Shown here: positions 7,732 to 17,157 of the stretch, in pieces
Layout: each line of letters starts with the position of its first letter
Numbering within the stretch: the stretch's first letter is position 1
Assembly (NCBI GenBank): GCA_030066195.1
Contig: JASJCB010000086.1
Span: 1 to 47,343, forward strand
Direction of reading: 5' to 3'
Source of the DNA: Acidobacteriota bacterium
GTDB taxonomy: Bacteria; Acidobacteriota; Holophagae; Acanthopleuribacterales; Acanthopleuribacteraceae
DNA: 47,343 nucleotides
Notes under the pieces: model-generated
What the model saw: the letters and a program-made list of their open reading frames with translations, nothing else
Told to the model about the DNA's origin: nothing
The model's database searches: none
Translations under genes and position numbers: made by a program

Positions 7732-8697
7732 ATGGACAAAAAGCTAAAGTTGAAAATCTTGGACATCATGATCACGGCCCGCTGTATGGAAGAGCGCATG
7801 GCCAAGATGTCCAAGTCGGCCGACGCCTTCTTCTGGTTGGGCGGGGTCGGCGAAGAAGCGTTCAACGTTCCGCTGGGCTTGCTGGCCAAGGTAGGTCACG
7901 GCTTGGACTACGATTTTTTTCACTTCCATTACCGCAACGGCAGCACCATGGTCGCCATGGGCATGGATCCCATGGACCAGTTGCGGCAAACCCATAACCG
8001 CGCCACCGATCCTTTCTCGGGCGGCCGCAACTTCTGCAATCACTACGCGCGCAAGGCCTGGAATGTGGTGCCCGTAACCTCTACCATCCAAACCCAGATG
8101 TCGGTGGCGCCCGGTACGGCTTATGCCCAGAAACGACACGGCGGCGACGGCGTGACCGTGGTAACTTTCGGCGATGCGGGCACGGCGGAAGGCGATTTCC
8201 ACGTGGGCCTGAACTGGTCCACCATCAAGGATCGCGAGTTACCGGTTTTGTTTATCTGTACCAATAACGCCTACGGTATCTCCACGCATTACGACGAGGT
8301 ACACGGACAGGACAATCTGGCCCAGATCGCCGCCGGTTACGGTATGAAAACCAAAGTGATCGACGGCAACGACGTGGAAGTTTCCTACGAGGCCCTGAGC
8401 AAGGCTTACGACTATGTGCGCAAGGAGCGCAAGCCCTTCTTTTTGGAAGCTATGGTGTCGCGCCTGCACGGGCACAGCTCCAGCTCCGGCGGCAATCGCA
8501 TCCCTGACGGCAAGGAGCCCGACTGTTTACATGCCTGGCGCGACAAGTTGGTCGAGCAGGACCTGATAACGCGCGAGGACTACGACCGCAAATACCAGGC
8601 GGAGACCCGGCGCATGCTTCAACTGCTGGAAGAGGTTCGCAAGGAACCTGCCCCCGAACCCGGGGACATTTACAACTACATCTTTGCAAGCGTGTGA
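7732..8697 (+). CDS. 2-oxo-acid dehydrogenase E1 component, alpha subunit
   Basis: This 321-aa protein is the thiamine-diphosphate-binding alpha subunit of a pyruvate or branched-chain 2-oxo-acid dehydrogenase. The cofactor motif runs from GDAGTAEGDFHVGLN to FICTNN; the usual GDG is GDA here. The family's phosphorylation-loop region appears as HGHSSSSGGNR. It is somewhat shorter at the N-terminus than mammalian or Bacillus homologues. GAGG lies 6 nt before the ATG. The beta subunit follows after 17 bp. No E2 or E3 gene is in the window, so the substrate (branched-chain oxo-acids, pyruvate or acetoin) cannot be fixed; branched-chain is my best guess. Confidence 0.85.
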   Translation: MDKKLKLKILDIMITARCMEERMAKMSKSADAFFWLGGVGEEAFNVPLGLLAKVGHGLDYDFFHFHYRNGSTMVAMGMDPMDQLRQTHNRATDPFSGGRNFCNHYARKAWNVVPVTSTIQTQMSVAPGTAYAQKRHGGDGVTVVTFGDAGTAEGDFHVGLNWSTIKDRELPVLFICTNNAYGISTHYDEVHGQDNLAQIAAGYGMKTKVIDGNDVEVSYEALSKAYDYVRKERKPFFLEAMVSRLHGHSSSSGGNRIPDGKEPDCLHAWRDKLVEQDLITREDYDRKYQAETRRMLQLLEEVRKEPAPEPGDIYNYIFASV

Positions 8698-8714
8698 GTT
8701 AGGGAGGACAATTC

Positions 8715-9800
8715 ATGGCCAATATGGCACAAGCCATTCGTATGGCATTGCATTACGGTGAAGAGCACCTGGGTGTCACCGATATCTTCGGTGAGGACGT
8801 GGGCCCTCCCCTGGGCGGTGTGTTTACGGCCACCCAAGGCCTGAAAACCACCTGGAACTCACCCCTGGATGAGCGCGGTATCATCGGCGCCGCCATCGGT
8901 CTGGCGTTGGCCGGACAAAAACCCGTGGCCGAAATTCAGTTCGGCGACTACATCTTCAACACCATCGATCTGCTGAAGCTGGCCGGCAACACCTACTGGT
9001 CCGGCAACGGCGAGTACAACCTGCCCATGGTCGTCATGACCAACGTGGGCGCCGGCATTCACGGGTCCCTGTACCACTCTCACAGTTTTGAATCCATGGC
9101 CTCGCATATCCCGGGCTGGAAGATCGTCTTGCCCTCAACGCCGAAAGACGCCTATGGGTTGATGATTTCCGCCATCAAGGATCCCAATCCGGTGATGTAC
9201 CTGTACCCCAAGATGCTGATCCGGGCGAAGGGCGAGGAATTGATTCCGGGCGAACCGGAAGACGAACGCGAGTTGCGCCGCATGATCGACGCTCCCATCG
9301 GCGCAACCCTCTATGATGTCATCGAGGCGCGCGACGGTTGGCAGCCGAGCTGGCCCGAGGGTTTGACCGATTACAGCATTCCCATCGGCAAAGCCAAAAT
9401 TGTGCGCGAGGGCAAAGACCTGACCATCGTCACCTACGCCCGTCACGTCATTCTGGCCCGGGAAGCCGCCAAGATCCTGGAAAACGACCTGGGTATCTCC
9501 GTGGAACTGATCGACCTGCGTTCCCTGTATCCCTGGGACAGGGAAACCGTATTTGCCTCCGTTCGCAAAACCGGGCGCTGCCTGGTGTTGAACGAGGACA
9601 CGCCGGTTACCAACTACGGCGAACACATCCTACACCACATTATCGACAACTGTTTCTACGAGTTGGTCGCCAAACCTCGCGTCCTGGCCGGAGCCGACGT
9701 ACCCGCCATCGGTCTTTCCGCTGTCCTGGAAGAAGCCTCGGTTCCTCAAATTGCCGACATCGTCCACGAGGCCGTTGCGATCACAACCGAAGAACCCTAA
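8715..9800 (+). CDS. 2-oxo-acid dehydrogenase E1 component, beta subunit
   Basis: This 361-aa transketolase-like beta subunit pairs with the alpha subunit just upstream to form the E1 heterotetramer that decarboxylates a 2-oxo acid. Visible family features are IFGEDVG, the LDERGIIGAAIGLALAG segment, AEIQFGDYIFN, and the C-terminal transketolase domain with DLRSLYPWDRETV. GGGAGG precedes the ATG by about 8 nt. An insert rich in acidic residues (about residues 170-215) separates the two halves. No E2 or E3 follows; the next gene is a peptidase. Confidence 0.88.
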   Translation: MANMAQAIRMALHYGEEHLGVTDIFGEDVGPPLGGVFTATQGLKTTWNSPLDERGIIGAAIGLALAGQKPVAEIQFGDYIFNTIDLLKLAGNTYWSGNGEYNLPMVVMTNVGAGIHGSLYHSHSFESMASHIPGWKIVLPSTPKDAYGLMISAIKDPNPVMYLYPKMLIRAKGEELIPGEPEDERELRRMIDAPIGATLYDVIEARDGWQPSWPEGLTDYSIPIGKAKIVREGKDLTIVTYARHVILAREAAKILENDLGISVELIDLRSLYPWDRETVFASVRKTGRCLVLNEDTPVTNYGEHILHHIIDNCFYELVAKPRVLAGADVPAIGLSAVLEEASVPQIADIVHEAVAITTEEP

Positions 9801-9916
9801 TCCATACTTCACCGTAAAAAGTCTGACCGGGGTCCGTCTCGGGCCCCAAGCAAAGATTTTTCTCCCTTGCGCCCTGCCGGTTTTTGGCCCGGCCCAACAT
9901 TTTCCAAGGAGAACCC

Positions 9917-12046
9917 ATGCCGCGAACAGCGCTTCCTCTCATTCTTTTTTTTACCGGAGTCCTGATGAACAGCCAGGCCGGAGATCTGAAATATCCCGAA
10001 AGCAAACGCATCGACCATGTCGATAATTATCACGGAACCAAGGTCAGCGACCCCTACCGCTGGCTGGAAGATTTGGACTCGGCCGAGACCAAGGATTGGG
10101 TGGACCGCCAGAATAAGGTGACCTTCGACTACCTGTCCACGCTCAGCGAACGCGAGAAGATTCACAAGCGCCTGACGGAGGTCTGGAATTACGAACGTTT
10201 CGGCATTCCCAGCCGTCGCGGCGGCAAGATCTTCCTGTTGCGCAACGACGGCTTGCAGAACCAGTCGGTGCTTTACGTCCAAAACAGCCTGGAAGACGAA
10301 CCCCGCGTCCTGTTAGACCCCAACAAGCTTTCCGCGGACGGCACCGTGGCCATGATGGGATTCAGGCCCGATCGCGAGGCCCGGTACCTGGCTTACGGCA
10401 TCTCCCGCGGCGGCTCCGACTGGCGCGAGTGGTTCGTCAAGGACATCGCCACCGGCAAGGACCTCTCCGATCACCTGAAGTGGATCAAGTTCTCCGGGAT
10501 CTCCTGGGACAAGGAAGGCAAGGGTTTCTTCTACGGCCGCTATGACGAGCCCAAGGAAGGCGAGGCCATGGAAGGGGTCAACGAGGGCCAGAAACTCTAC
10601 TACCACAAGTTGGGAACGCCGCAATCCGAGGACAAGCTGATCTACGAACGACCCGACCGCAAGGACTGGGGCTTCGGGGCCGGTGTCACCGAGGACGGTC
10701 GCTACCTGGCCGTCACTGTCTGGATGGGCACCGATCCAAGAAACGGGTTCTTCTATATGGATCTGGAAAAGAAGGACGCCGTGATGGTGGAACTGCTGAA
10801 TGATTTCGATGCCTCCTACAGCTTCCTGGGCAACGACGGCGCCACCTTTTACTTCCGCACCAACCTGAACGCCGGTCGATACAAGGTGATCAGCATCGAT
10901 ACCGAAAACCCGGACCGTAAGAACTGGAAGACCGTGATCCCCGAGGGCAAGGGCACCATGTCCTCGGTCGATATGGTCGCCGGCGGATTCGTGGTCACCA
11001 CCATGGAAGACGCGCTGGACAAACCCCGCTTCTACAAGCGCAACGGCAGCTTCGTCCGCGATATCGAACTGCCCGGACCCGGTTCCGTGGGCGGCTTCAA
11101 CGGTAGGGACGAAGACACCGATACCTTCTACACCTTCACCAACTACACCACGCCGGGCACCATCTTCCGCTATGATTTCAAGACCGGCAAGAGCACGGTC
11201 TTCCGCGCGCCGAAACTGGCGGTGGACACCACTCAGTTTACGTCCGAGCAGGTCTTCTACAAGAGTAAGGACGGCACGCGCGTACCCATGACCATCTCCT
11301 ATAAAAAGGGAACGCAAATGAACGGGGCCAACCCCACGCTGCTATACGGCTACGGCGGCTTTAACGTTTCCCTGACCCCGAGCTTCCAGGTACCCAACCT
11401 GGTGTGGATGGACATGGGCGGCGTTCTGGCCGTGCCCAACCTGCGCGGCGGGGGTGAATACGGCAAGGAATGGCACGAGGCCGGCACCAAGGAACGCAAG
11501 CAGAATGTGTTCGACGACTTCATCGCGGCGGCCGAATACCTGATTGCCGAGAAATACACTTCGCCGAACCACCTCTCGATTTTGGGCGGAAGTAACGGCG
11601 GCCTGCTGGTGGGCGCCTGCATGACGCAACGGCCCGACCTGTTCGCCGCGGCCGTTCCGGCGGTAGGCGTTCTGGATATGTTGCGCTTCCACAAATTCAC
11701 CATCGGCTGGGCTTGGGTTTCCGACTACGGCAGTTCCGACAACGCGGAGGATTTCAAGTATCTCTACGCCTACTCGCCGCTGCACAACCTGAAGCCCGGT
11801 GTGGAATACCCCGCCACCCTGATCATGACCTCCGATCACGATGACCGCGTGGTGCCCTCTCACAGTTTCAAATTCGCGTCCAACCTGCAACACAACCATC
11901 GCGGTGCCAATCCGGTGCTTATCCGTATCGAGACGGACGCGGGCCACGGTGCGGGAACGGCCACCAGCAAACAAATCGAGGGCGCGGCCGATCGCATCGC
12001 CTTCATGCGCGCACACGCCAAGGGTAAGAAGTCCCGGTCCTTCTAA
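9917..12046 (+). CDS. Prolyl oligopeptidase, secreted (family S9A)
   Basis: This 709-aa serine peptidase cleaves short peptides after proline. The start at 9917 has AAGGAG 6 nt upstream and gives a signal peptide (MPRTALPLILFFTGVLMNSQ); a frame-extended start 11 codons earlier spoils it. The N-terminal segment YPESKRIDHVDNYHGTKVSDPYRWLED is typical. A seven-bladed propeller domain covers about residues 75-420. The C-terminal alpha/beta hydrolase domain has nucleophile Ser in GGSNGGLL, Asp in SDHDDRVVPSHSFK and His in DAGHGAG, so it looks active. It probably works in the periplasm or outside the cell. A hairpin terminator follows. Confidence 0.93.
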   Translation: MPRTALPLILFFTGVLMNSQAGDLKYPESKRIDHVDNYHGTKVSDPYRWLEDLDSAETKDWVDRQNKVTFDYLSTLSEREKIHKRLTEVWNYERFGIPSRRGGKIFLLRNDGLQNQSVLYVQNSLEDEPRVLLDPNKLSADGTVAMMGFRPDREARYLAYGISRGGSDWREWFVKDIATGKDLSDHLKWIKFSGISWDKEGKGFFYGRYDEPKEGEAMEGVNEGQKLYYHKLGTPQSEDKLIYERPDRKDWGFGAGVTEDGRYLAVTVWMGTDPRNGFFYMDLEKKDAVMVELLNDFDASYSFLGNDGATFYFRTNLNAGRYKVISIDTENPDRKNWKTVIPEGKGTMSSVDMVAGGFVVTTMEDALDKPRFYKRNGSFVRDIELPGPGSVGGFNGRDEDTDTFYTFTNYTTPGTIFRYDFKTGKSTVFRAPKLAVDTTQFTSEQVFYKSKDGTRVPMTISYKKGTQMNGANPTLLYGYGGFNVSLTPSFQVPNLVWMDMGGVLAVPNLRGGGEYGKEWHEAGTKERKQNVFDDFIAAAEYLIAEKYTSPNHLSILGGSNGGLLVGACMTQRPDLFAAAVPAVGVLDMLRFHKFTIGWAWVSDYGSSDNAEDFKYLYAYSPLHNLKPGVEYPATLIMTSDHDDRVVPSHSFKFASNLQHNHRGANPVLIRIETDAGHGAGTATSKQIEGAADRIAFMRAHAKGKKSRSF

Positions 12047-12057
12047 ACACTGGAATC

Positions 12058-12102
12058 ACCGGCGGGCAACCGCGGCAAGATGCATCCCCTTTGCCCGCCG
12101 GT
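12058..12102 (+). terminator. Terminator-like hairpin after prolyl oligopeptidase
   Basis: ACCGGCGGGCAA (12058-12069) pairs perfectly with TTGCCCGCCGGT (12091-12102), followed by CTTT. It starts 11 nt after the stop codon. Confidence 0.7.
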
Positions 12103-12190
12103 CTTTCACAGCTCACTCAACCCGGACCCCTGCTCACGGGCTTTGGGCAGATAGAAGCTCAAGAAAACAGCGGCAACGGAATGCACCGGC

Positions 12191-13051
12191 TCATCTGGCC
12201 GAGACCAACGCCAGTTTCTTGCCGTCCGCGCTGACCGCCAGGCGGGTGATGCCTTTTAATCCGGCATCGGCCAAGTCCGCCACCAATTGCCAGTCACCGT
12301 CCTCGCCGGGTTTGCGGCGGAAGAGTTTGCTGTCTTGCGCCGTCAACATCACGCCGGAGGGCGTCCAGGCATAATCGGCCGCGCCCGGCAATGCATCCAC
12401 CATGTCGGAAACCTTGCCGGTAGCGGCATCGACCATTTTCACCGCCCATTGGTTCTCGCCCTTGGATTGGGTGATGCTATAGGCGTTTCGACCCGGGATC
12501 TTCTGTAGGCAGCGACCGATATTGTCTAAAACGCGCTTGGGTTCGGTGACGCCGGATTTGATCTCGGCCAGGAAATTGGGTTCGCCCAAGATGAACATGG
12601 CCAGGTGAGAGCGATTCACCCAGACGTGGTAGCCGACGGGCTTGACCCTGGGCAATAGAACCTCGCCGGGGCCGCCGTCTTTGGGGAAGACCCACAAGCG
12701 TTGCGTGCCGTCGTGTTCCACCCGAATCACCGAGAAGCGTCGGCCGTCCGGCATCAAGGTCGGCGAGTATTCACTCTCCTGGCTGTAGGTCAGCCTTTTT
12801 GCCTTACCGCTTGCCGGGTCGTAGTGGAAGATGTCGGTCTGGTCATCCACATGGCAGGTGTAGAAGAGGGTGCCGTCGGGCAGGAAGAAGGGTTGGTTGT
12901 TGTAGGTATCCAGCGGCGTAATGTCGCGGACGTCGCTGACGGACCACGTGGTTTCATCCAGATCGGCCAGGTAGATATCGGAAGGAGGCGGATCTTGCTG
13001 AGCCGCCGCGGGGAGAACAGAAACCAGGCAGAATAAAAGCACACATTTCAT
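12191..13051 (-). CDS. Secreted TolB-like beta-propeller protein
   Basis: This 286-aa protein has a signal peptide (MKCVLLFCLVSVLPAAAQ) and WD/TolB-type propeller repeats such as NNQPFFLPDGTLFYTCHVDDQTDIFHYD, split here as FFLPDGTLFYTC and TDIFHYDPASGKAKRLT, followed by YSPTLMPDGRRFSVIR. The end, LAVSADGKKLALVSAR, is an incomplete blade. The ATG at 13051 has GAGG 8 nt upstream. It converges on the prolyl oligopeptidase, whose own propeller is unrelated in sequence. It probably binds peptides or envelope proteins; no catalytic residues are seen. Confidence 0.75.
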   Translation of the reverse strand: MKCVLLFCLVSVLPAAAQQDPPPSDIYLADLDETTWSVSDVRDITPLDTYNNQPFFLPDGTLFYTCHVDDQTDIFHYDPASGKAKRLTYSQESEYSPTLMPDGRRFSVIRVEHDGTQRLWVFPKDGGPGEVLLPRVKPVGYHVWVNRSHLAMFILGEPNFLAEIKSGVTEPKRVLDNIGRCLQKIPGRNAYSITQSKGENQWAVKMVDAATGKVSDMVDALPGAADYAWTPSGVMLTAQDSKLFRRKPGEDGDWQLVADLADAGLKGITRLAVSADGKKLALVSAR

Positions 13052-13160
13052 GACCACAACCTCGTGAGGAATCGACTGATGGGCCCAATTGTAACCATAA
13101 CCGGCCCGCCGGCGGAGGTCTTTTTGTGATTTGAAAGGGAATTATCCGGCTTACCGCGTC

Positions 13161-14327
13161 TCAACTCGCGAAGATCTTGACCACCCATGCGGCGCCTATC
13201 CAGGTACCCAGGGCCGATCCCAAATTGGCCAGGAAGAACACCAACAGCACCCGGGTGAAGTTATTGCGGTAGAATCCGCCCAGGGACTCGATATCTTCCG
13301 GGATGCGCTCGCAGTCATCTACCGAGGGTTTGCGGATCAATCCCTCGACCAGGCCTGCCACCATGCCCGCGCCCAACGCCGGATTCAGCGATGTAATGGG
13401 CGCCGCGAGTCCGGCGGTCAGGATGGTGAAGATGTGCCCGCCGGCAAAGATGGTGAAGAGAGCGGAGCCGATAGCGTTGGGAATGACCCAGGCCATCAGC
13501 ATGTCTTGCAGGGCCTCGCCCTGGTGCTTGTAGATTCCCCAGGAGAACAGGGAGAGGATGAAGATGGGAATGACCCACTTCAGCGATTTGACCCATTTCT
13601 TGGGCGGGGGGATGACGCTGATCTTTTCGGTATCGATCTCGGCGTCGAAATGCTTGACCATGCCCTTAACGTGACCGGCGCCCACCACGGCCACGATCTT
13701 TTCGCCCTCTGCCTCACGGATCTTGGCGGTCAGATACTGGTCGCGTTCGTCGATCAGGGGTTCCTTGACCTCCGGCATGGCCTTGGCAAATTCCTCCATC
13801 ATCTCGGAGAGTTGGTCGCCTTCCTTCAGGCTCTCCAACTCTTCCTCGGAAATCTTTTCCTTGAAGATGACGCTTTCCATCAGGCCGCCCATGACCAGGA
13901 ACTTCTTCCAAAAGGAGAGGTTGGCCCAGGTGCGTTTGAGCGTGGTTTGGATATCGCGGTCGGCCAGGACCAGTTTTGCGTCGTTTTCCTCGGCTTTTTT
14001 CACACCTTCCAATAATTCGGAACCGGGCTTCACGCCCAGGTCCTTGCCCATCTTGCGCTGAAACGCCGACAAAGCCAGGTTGGCCAGCAACATAAGGGCC
14101 TTGCCTTGCTTGATCACCTGGATGATGTTTAGTTTCTTCCACTGGTCTTCCTGGGTCAGCGACTCGTAACGGGTTTGGCACAGCTCTACGCAGACCGTAT
14201 CCGGTTTCACTTCATCGATAACCTGACCCACCTCCTCGACGCTTTTTTGGGAGATGTGGGCAGTTCCCACGATGTAGAAGGTCTTGTCGCCCTTTTCCAG
14301 GGTGACGACGTTTTCAGAGAATGCCAT
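13161..14327 (-). CDS. TraB family membrane protein (TraB/PrgY/GumN-like)
   Basis: This 388-aa protein has an N-terminal TraB domain and a membrane C-terminal third. The family signature is visible as FYIVGTAHISQKSVEEVG and then VCVELCQTRYESL, with a later VVGAGHVKGM. The GTAHIS and GAGHV motifs carry the His residues thought to bind metal in this superfamily. The C-terminal part (about residues 250-388) has several hydrophobic segments (VIPIFILSLFSWGIY; ALFTIFAGGHIFTILTAGLA; LLVFFLANLGSALGTWIGAA). Known relatives are PrgY, which blocks pheromone activity in enterococci, and eukaryotic TRABD. The substrate here is unknown. It stands alone on its strand. Confidence 0.88.
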   Translation of the reverse strand: MAFSENVVTLEKGDKTFYIVGTAHISQKSVEEVGQVIDEVKPDTVCVELCQTRYESLTQEDQWKKLNIIQVIKQGKALMLLANLALSAFQRKMGKDLGVKPGSELLEGVKKAEENDAKLVLADRDIQTTLKRTWANLSFWKKFLVMGGLMESVIFKEKISEEELESLKEGDQLSEMMEEFAKAMPEVKEPLIDERDQYLTAKIREAEGEKIVAVVGAGHVKGMVKHFDAEIDTEKISVIPPPKKWVKSLKWVIPIFILSLFSWGIYKHQGEALQDMLMAWVIPNAIGSALFTIFAGGHIFTILTAGLAAPITSLNPALGAGMVAGLVEGLIRKPSVDDCERIPEDIESLGGFYRNNFTRVLLVFFLANLGSALGTWIGAAWVVKIFAS

Positions 14328-14531
14328 AAGAGTTCCTTATAATTAGAGAGATTGAAGGGCGCGGAACCGCGGGAGCCGCGAGAGCGAACTTACCATTCTA
14401 ATAGAAAGCGCCGGGGTAATGCAAAAAACCAGAGGCCAAGAAAGGCTGAGAAGCTAAGGGCCCTGGCGAAGAGATGACTTGCCAGGAGTTTTTGTCCGCG
14501 GAATAATGGGCTGTTTGTGAGGAGGTGGCGG

Positions 14532-15386
14532 GTGAAGGTATTGGTGATCGGCGCCAACGGCGCCCTGGGTTCTGATTTAATGCGGGTTCTGCCCGACGCG
14601 ATTCCGGCGGTCCACGCGGATTTCGATATTGTGGATGAGGACGCCGTCAACGCCTTTCTGGACGCAAATCCGGTGGATGTCGTGGTGAACACGGCCGCTT
14701 TCCACCGCGTCCCCGATTGCGAGACCGAATACGATGCGGCCTTCCGGGTCAATGTGATCGGCGTCAGGTCTCTTGCTAAAGCGTGCGCGGCCAGGGGTAT
14801 CCATCTGTGTCATATTTCCACGGATTACGTGTTTGACGGCAGCAAGGGCGCCCCCTACGTGGAGACCGATCCGCCGGCGCCCCTGAGCATCTACGCCATC
14901 AGCAAGCTCGCGGGCGAACAGGCGCTGGCCGCCTACGGCGATAACTGGTCGGTGGTGCGCGGCTGCGGTTTGTACGGCAAGGTGCCCACCCGAGCCAAGG
15001 GCGGGAACTTCATCAACACCATGATCCGCTTGGGCAAGGAGCGCGAACTGGTCTCCGTGGTCTACGACGAGATCGTGGCGCCTACCTATACCCTGGATCT
15101 GGCTCGGGCGATCGGCGCGTTGCTGGAGGCGAAAGGTCGCGGCATCTTCCACATCGCCAACAGCGGCGAAACCAGTTGGTACCACTTCGCCCAAATCATC
15201 TTTCAGGTCATGGAGCTTCCGGCCCGGTTGGAGTCCACCAAGGCGTCGGCTTTTCAGTCCGTGGTGCGGCGGCCTACCTACAGCATTCTGGACAGCGGTA
15301 AATTCGAAAAGTTGACGGGGCATGAGCTGCCGTCCTGGGAAGACGCGCTCCGCAGGCACCTGGCCGATTTGAAGGCAACGGAGTGA
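14532..15386 (+). CDS. RfbD-like dTDP-4-dehydrorhamnose reductase family protein
   Basis: This 284-aa extended short-chain dehydrogenase has the N-terminal dinucleotide site VIGANGALGSDL and the RfbD-type segments VDVVVNTAAFHRVPDCE, HISTDYVFDG (catalytic region) and YAISKLAGEQ (catalytic Tyr and Lys). The family reduces dTDP-4-dehydro-L-rhamnose to dTDP-L-rhamnose. No rfbA, B or C genes are near, so it may act on another nucleotide sugar, or the other genes may lie elsewhere. I chose the GTG at 14532, which has AGGAGG 6 nt upstream; the frame-extended start at 14517 would overlap that site. Confidence 0.85.
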   Translation: MKVLVIGANGALGSDLMRVLPDAIPAVHADFDIVDEDAVNAFLDANPVDVVVNTAAFHRVPDCETEYDAAFRVNVIGVRSLAKACAARGIHLCHISTDYVFDGSKGAPYVETDPPAPLSIYAISKLAGEQALAAYGDNWSVVRGCGLYGKVPTRAKGGNFINTMIRLGKERELVSVVYDEIVAPTYTLDLARAIGALLEAKGRGIFHIANSGETSWYHFAQIIFQVMELPARLESTKASAFQSVVRRPTYSILDSGKFEKLTGHELPSWEDALRRHLADLKATE

Positions 15387-15388
15387 TG

Positions 15389-15600
15389 CCTGGGCGCGCA
15401 CGCTTCCAGCGTGCATTTCCAGACTTGAAGGTTAACATGACATAGGGCTAAGCAATCACCAATCACCTGGGATCTTACATGCATCCAAAGCAAAGCGAAA
15501 TAAGAGCAAGCAAGGATTGCAATGCTTGGAAACTTGCTTAACCCCATGTCATACAAACGCTTAGGTCTGAAAATGCACGCTGGAAGCGTGCGCGGCCAGG
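15389..15600. repeat. 212-bp palindromic element (MITE-like)
   Basis: The outer 67 nt (15389-15455) match the reverse complement of 15534-15600 at 56 of 67 positions with no gaps, leaving a 78-nt centre. The ends begin CCTGG and include a nested palindrome CACGCTTCCAGCGTG in both arms. There is no transposase frame inside. It begins 3 bp after the rfbD-like stop codon. The structure fits a non-autonomous miniature inverted-repeat element. Confidence 0.8.
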
Positions 15601-15649
15601 GTTCCGCCTCGTCTCGCCCGGGGGCGATTCTCGGCTTGCATGCAGGTGG

Positions 15650-17149
15650 TTAAATACCGGCGATACGTAATAGTTCCGGTATGTCCAGGTGCTTGCGGAA
15701 GTGGTCGGCGAGCAGGCCGTATTGTTTACGGCGGAAGTCCGGGTCGTCTTCCGGGTGCGCCGGTTCGAAATCCGGGCGGTATTTTCTGAGGAAAGCTCGG
15801 CGCAGGTCCGCCGATTCGAAGAGGCCGTGGCAGTAGGTGCCCCAGATCCGGCCGTTTTCGCTGATTGCTCCGTCGACGGCGTCCACCGTTTCGTGGTCGC
15901 GTTCCGTGACCTGGATGAGCGGGGGCAGGTCGCTGTTGGTGGTGCGGCCGAGGTGGATTTCGTAACCCCGAACCTCGGCGTCCAGGTTCAGGAAGCGGCC
16001 ACGGGTCAGGCGCACCACCTTGTCGCGTTCCAGGACCGTGTCCATGGGCAGCAGACCCAGCGCTTCACTGGTTCCAGGCGGTCCCTCCAGCCCGAAGATA
16101 TCGGTGATGGTGCGGCCCAGCAGTTGGAAACCGCCGCAAATGCCCGCCGTCTCCGCGCCGCTTCCGGCCCGGGCCAGGATGCGTTCAGCCCAACCGGAAC
16201 GCTTGAGCCATTCCAAATCAAAGCGCACGTTTTTACTGCCGGGTAGAAGGACCAGATGGTAAGCGCTCAGGTCGCGGGGTTTGGCCAGGTAGTGAACGAC
16301 CACCTCGGGTTCGCGCATCAGGGGCGAAAAATCGTTGAAGTTACTGATATGCGGCAGGCGAATGACGGCAATGTGGATGTGCCGGTCTTCGAGGGGAATG
16401 CCCGCGTCTACCTTGACCTTGGGCGGCAAGGCGTCTTCCGGTTCGATGTCGATGTGGCGGTACCAGGGCACCAGGCCCAGCACGGGCAGGCCGGTTCTGC
16501 CGCGCAGGTAATCCATGCCGTCGTCGAACAGGGAGGGATCGCCGCGAAAGCGGTTGACGATGATGCCGGCCACGCGACGCCGGTCCAGTTCAGGCAGTAC
16601 TTCCAGGGTGCCGATGACCTGGGCGAAGACGCCGCCGCGATCGATATCGGCCACCAACAGCGCGGGGCAGTCGGCGGCGTGGGCCATGTCGAAGTTGACA
16701 AAGTCACGAGTGCGCAGGTTCACTTCCGCGCAAGAGCCCGCGCCCTCCATGACCACCATGTCCACCCGTTGCCGCAGGCGTTGCAAGGCGGCCAGGGCCT
16801 CGCGCCGAAACAAGGTGTTGTCGCCGAAATAGTCGGCGGCGGCCCTGTCGCCCAGTACGCGGCCGTGTAGGACCACCTGGGCGGTTTTTTCGGTATTGGG
16901 TTTCAGCAGGACCGGGTTCATATCGGTGTGGGGCACGCAACCCGCCGCCTCGGCTTGAACCGTCTGGGCGCGCGCCATCTCGCCCATGCCGGGCACGACG
17001 GTTGCGTTGTTGGACATATTCTGGGCCTTGAAGGGCGCAACGCACAGGTCCAGGTCGGCAAAGATGCGGCAGAGCGCGGTGGCCGTGATGCTCTTGCCCA
17101 CATCGGAGGCAGTCCCCAGCACGTGCAGGCATTTGGCGAGTCCATTCAT
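15650..17149 (-). CDS. cobQ: Cobyric acid synthase CobQ
   Basis: This 499-aa glutamine-dependent amidotransferase amidates side chains of adenosylcobyrinic acid diamide to give cobyric acid in cobalamin synthesis. The N-terminal synthetase half has the dethiobiotin-synthetase-like P-loop (GTASDVGKSITATALCRIF) and FKAQNMSNNA. The C-terminal glutamine amidotransferase half has nucleophile Cys in GICGGFQLLG and the His in YCHGLFE. The ATG at 17149 has GAGGG 5 nt upstream; the open frame extends further but only through the neighbouring gene. It follows the aminotransferase gene by 8 bp. It is the only cobalamin gene seen, and I found no cobalamin riboswitch-like leader. Confidence 0.93.
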   Translation of the reverse strand: MNGLAKCLHVLGTASDVGKSITATALCRIFADLDLCVAPFKAQNMSNNATVVPGMGEMARAQTVQAEAAGCVPHTDMNPVLLKPNTEKTAQVVLHGRVLGDRAAADYFGDNTLFRREALAALQRLRQRVDMVVMEGAGSCAEVNLRTRDFVNFDMAHAADCPALLVADIDRGGVFAQVIGTLEVLPELDRRRVAGIIVNRFRGDPSLFDDGMDYLRGRTGLPVLGLVPWYRHIDIEPEDALPPKVKVDAGIPLEDRHIHIAVIRLPHISNFNDFSPLMREPEVVVHYLAKPRDLSAYHLVLLPGSKNVRFDLEWLKRSGWAERILARAGSGAETAGICGGFQLLGRTITDIFGLEGPPGTSEALGLLPMDTVLERDKVVRLTRGRFLNLDAEVRGYEIHLGRTTNSDLPPLIQVTERDHETVDAVDGAISENGRIWGTYCHGLFESADLRRAFLRKYRPDFEPAHPEDDPDFRRKQYGLLADHFRKHLDIPELLRIAGI

Positions 17150-17157
17150 CGATTCCC

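Noticed and set aside
15278..15556. 92-codon minus-strand frame across the palindromic element
   Set aside because: It runs through the inverted repeat and the end of the rfbD-like gene; no ribosome binding site and no conserved sequence.
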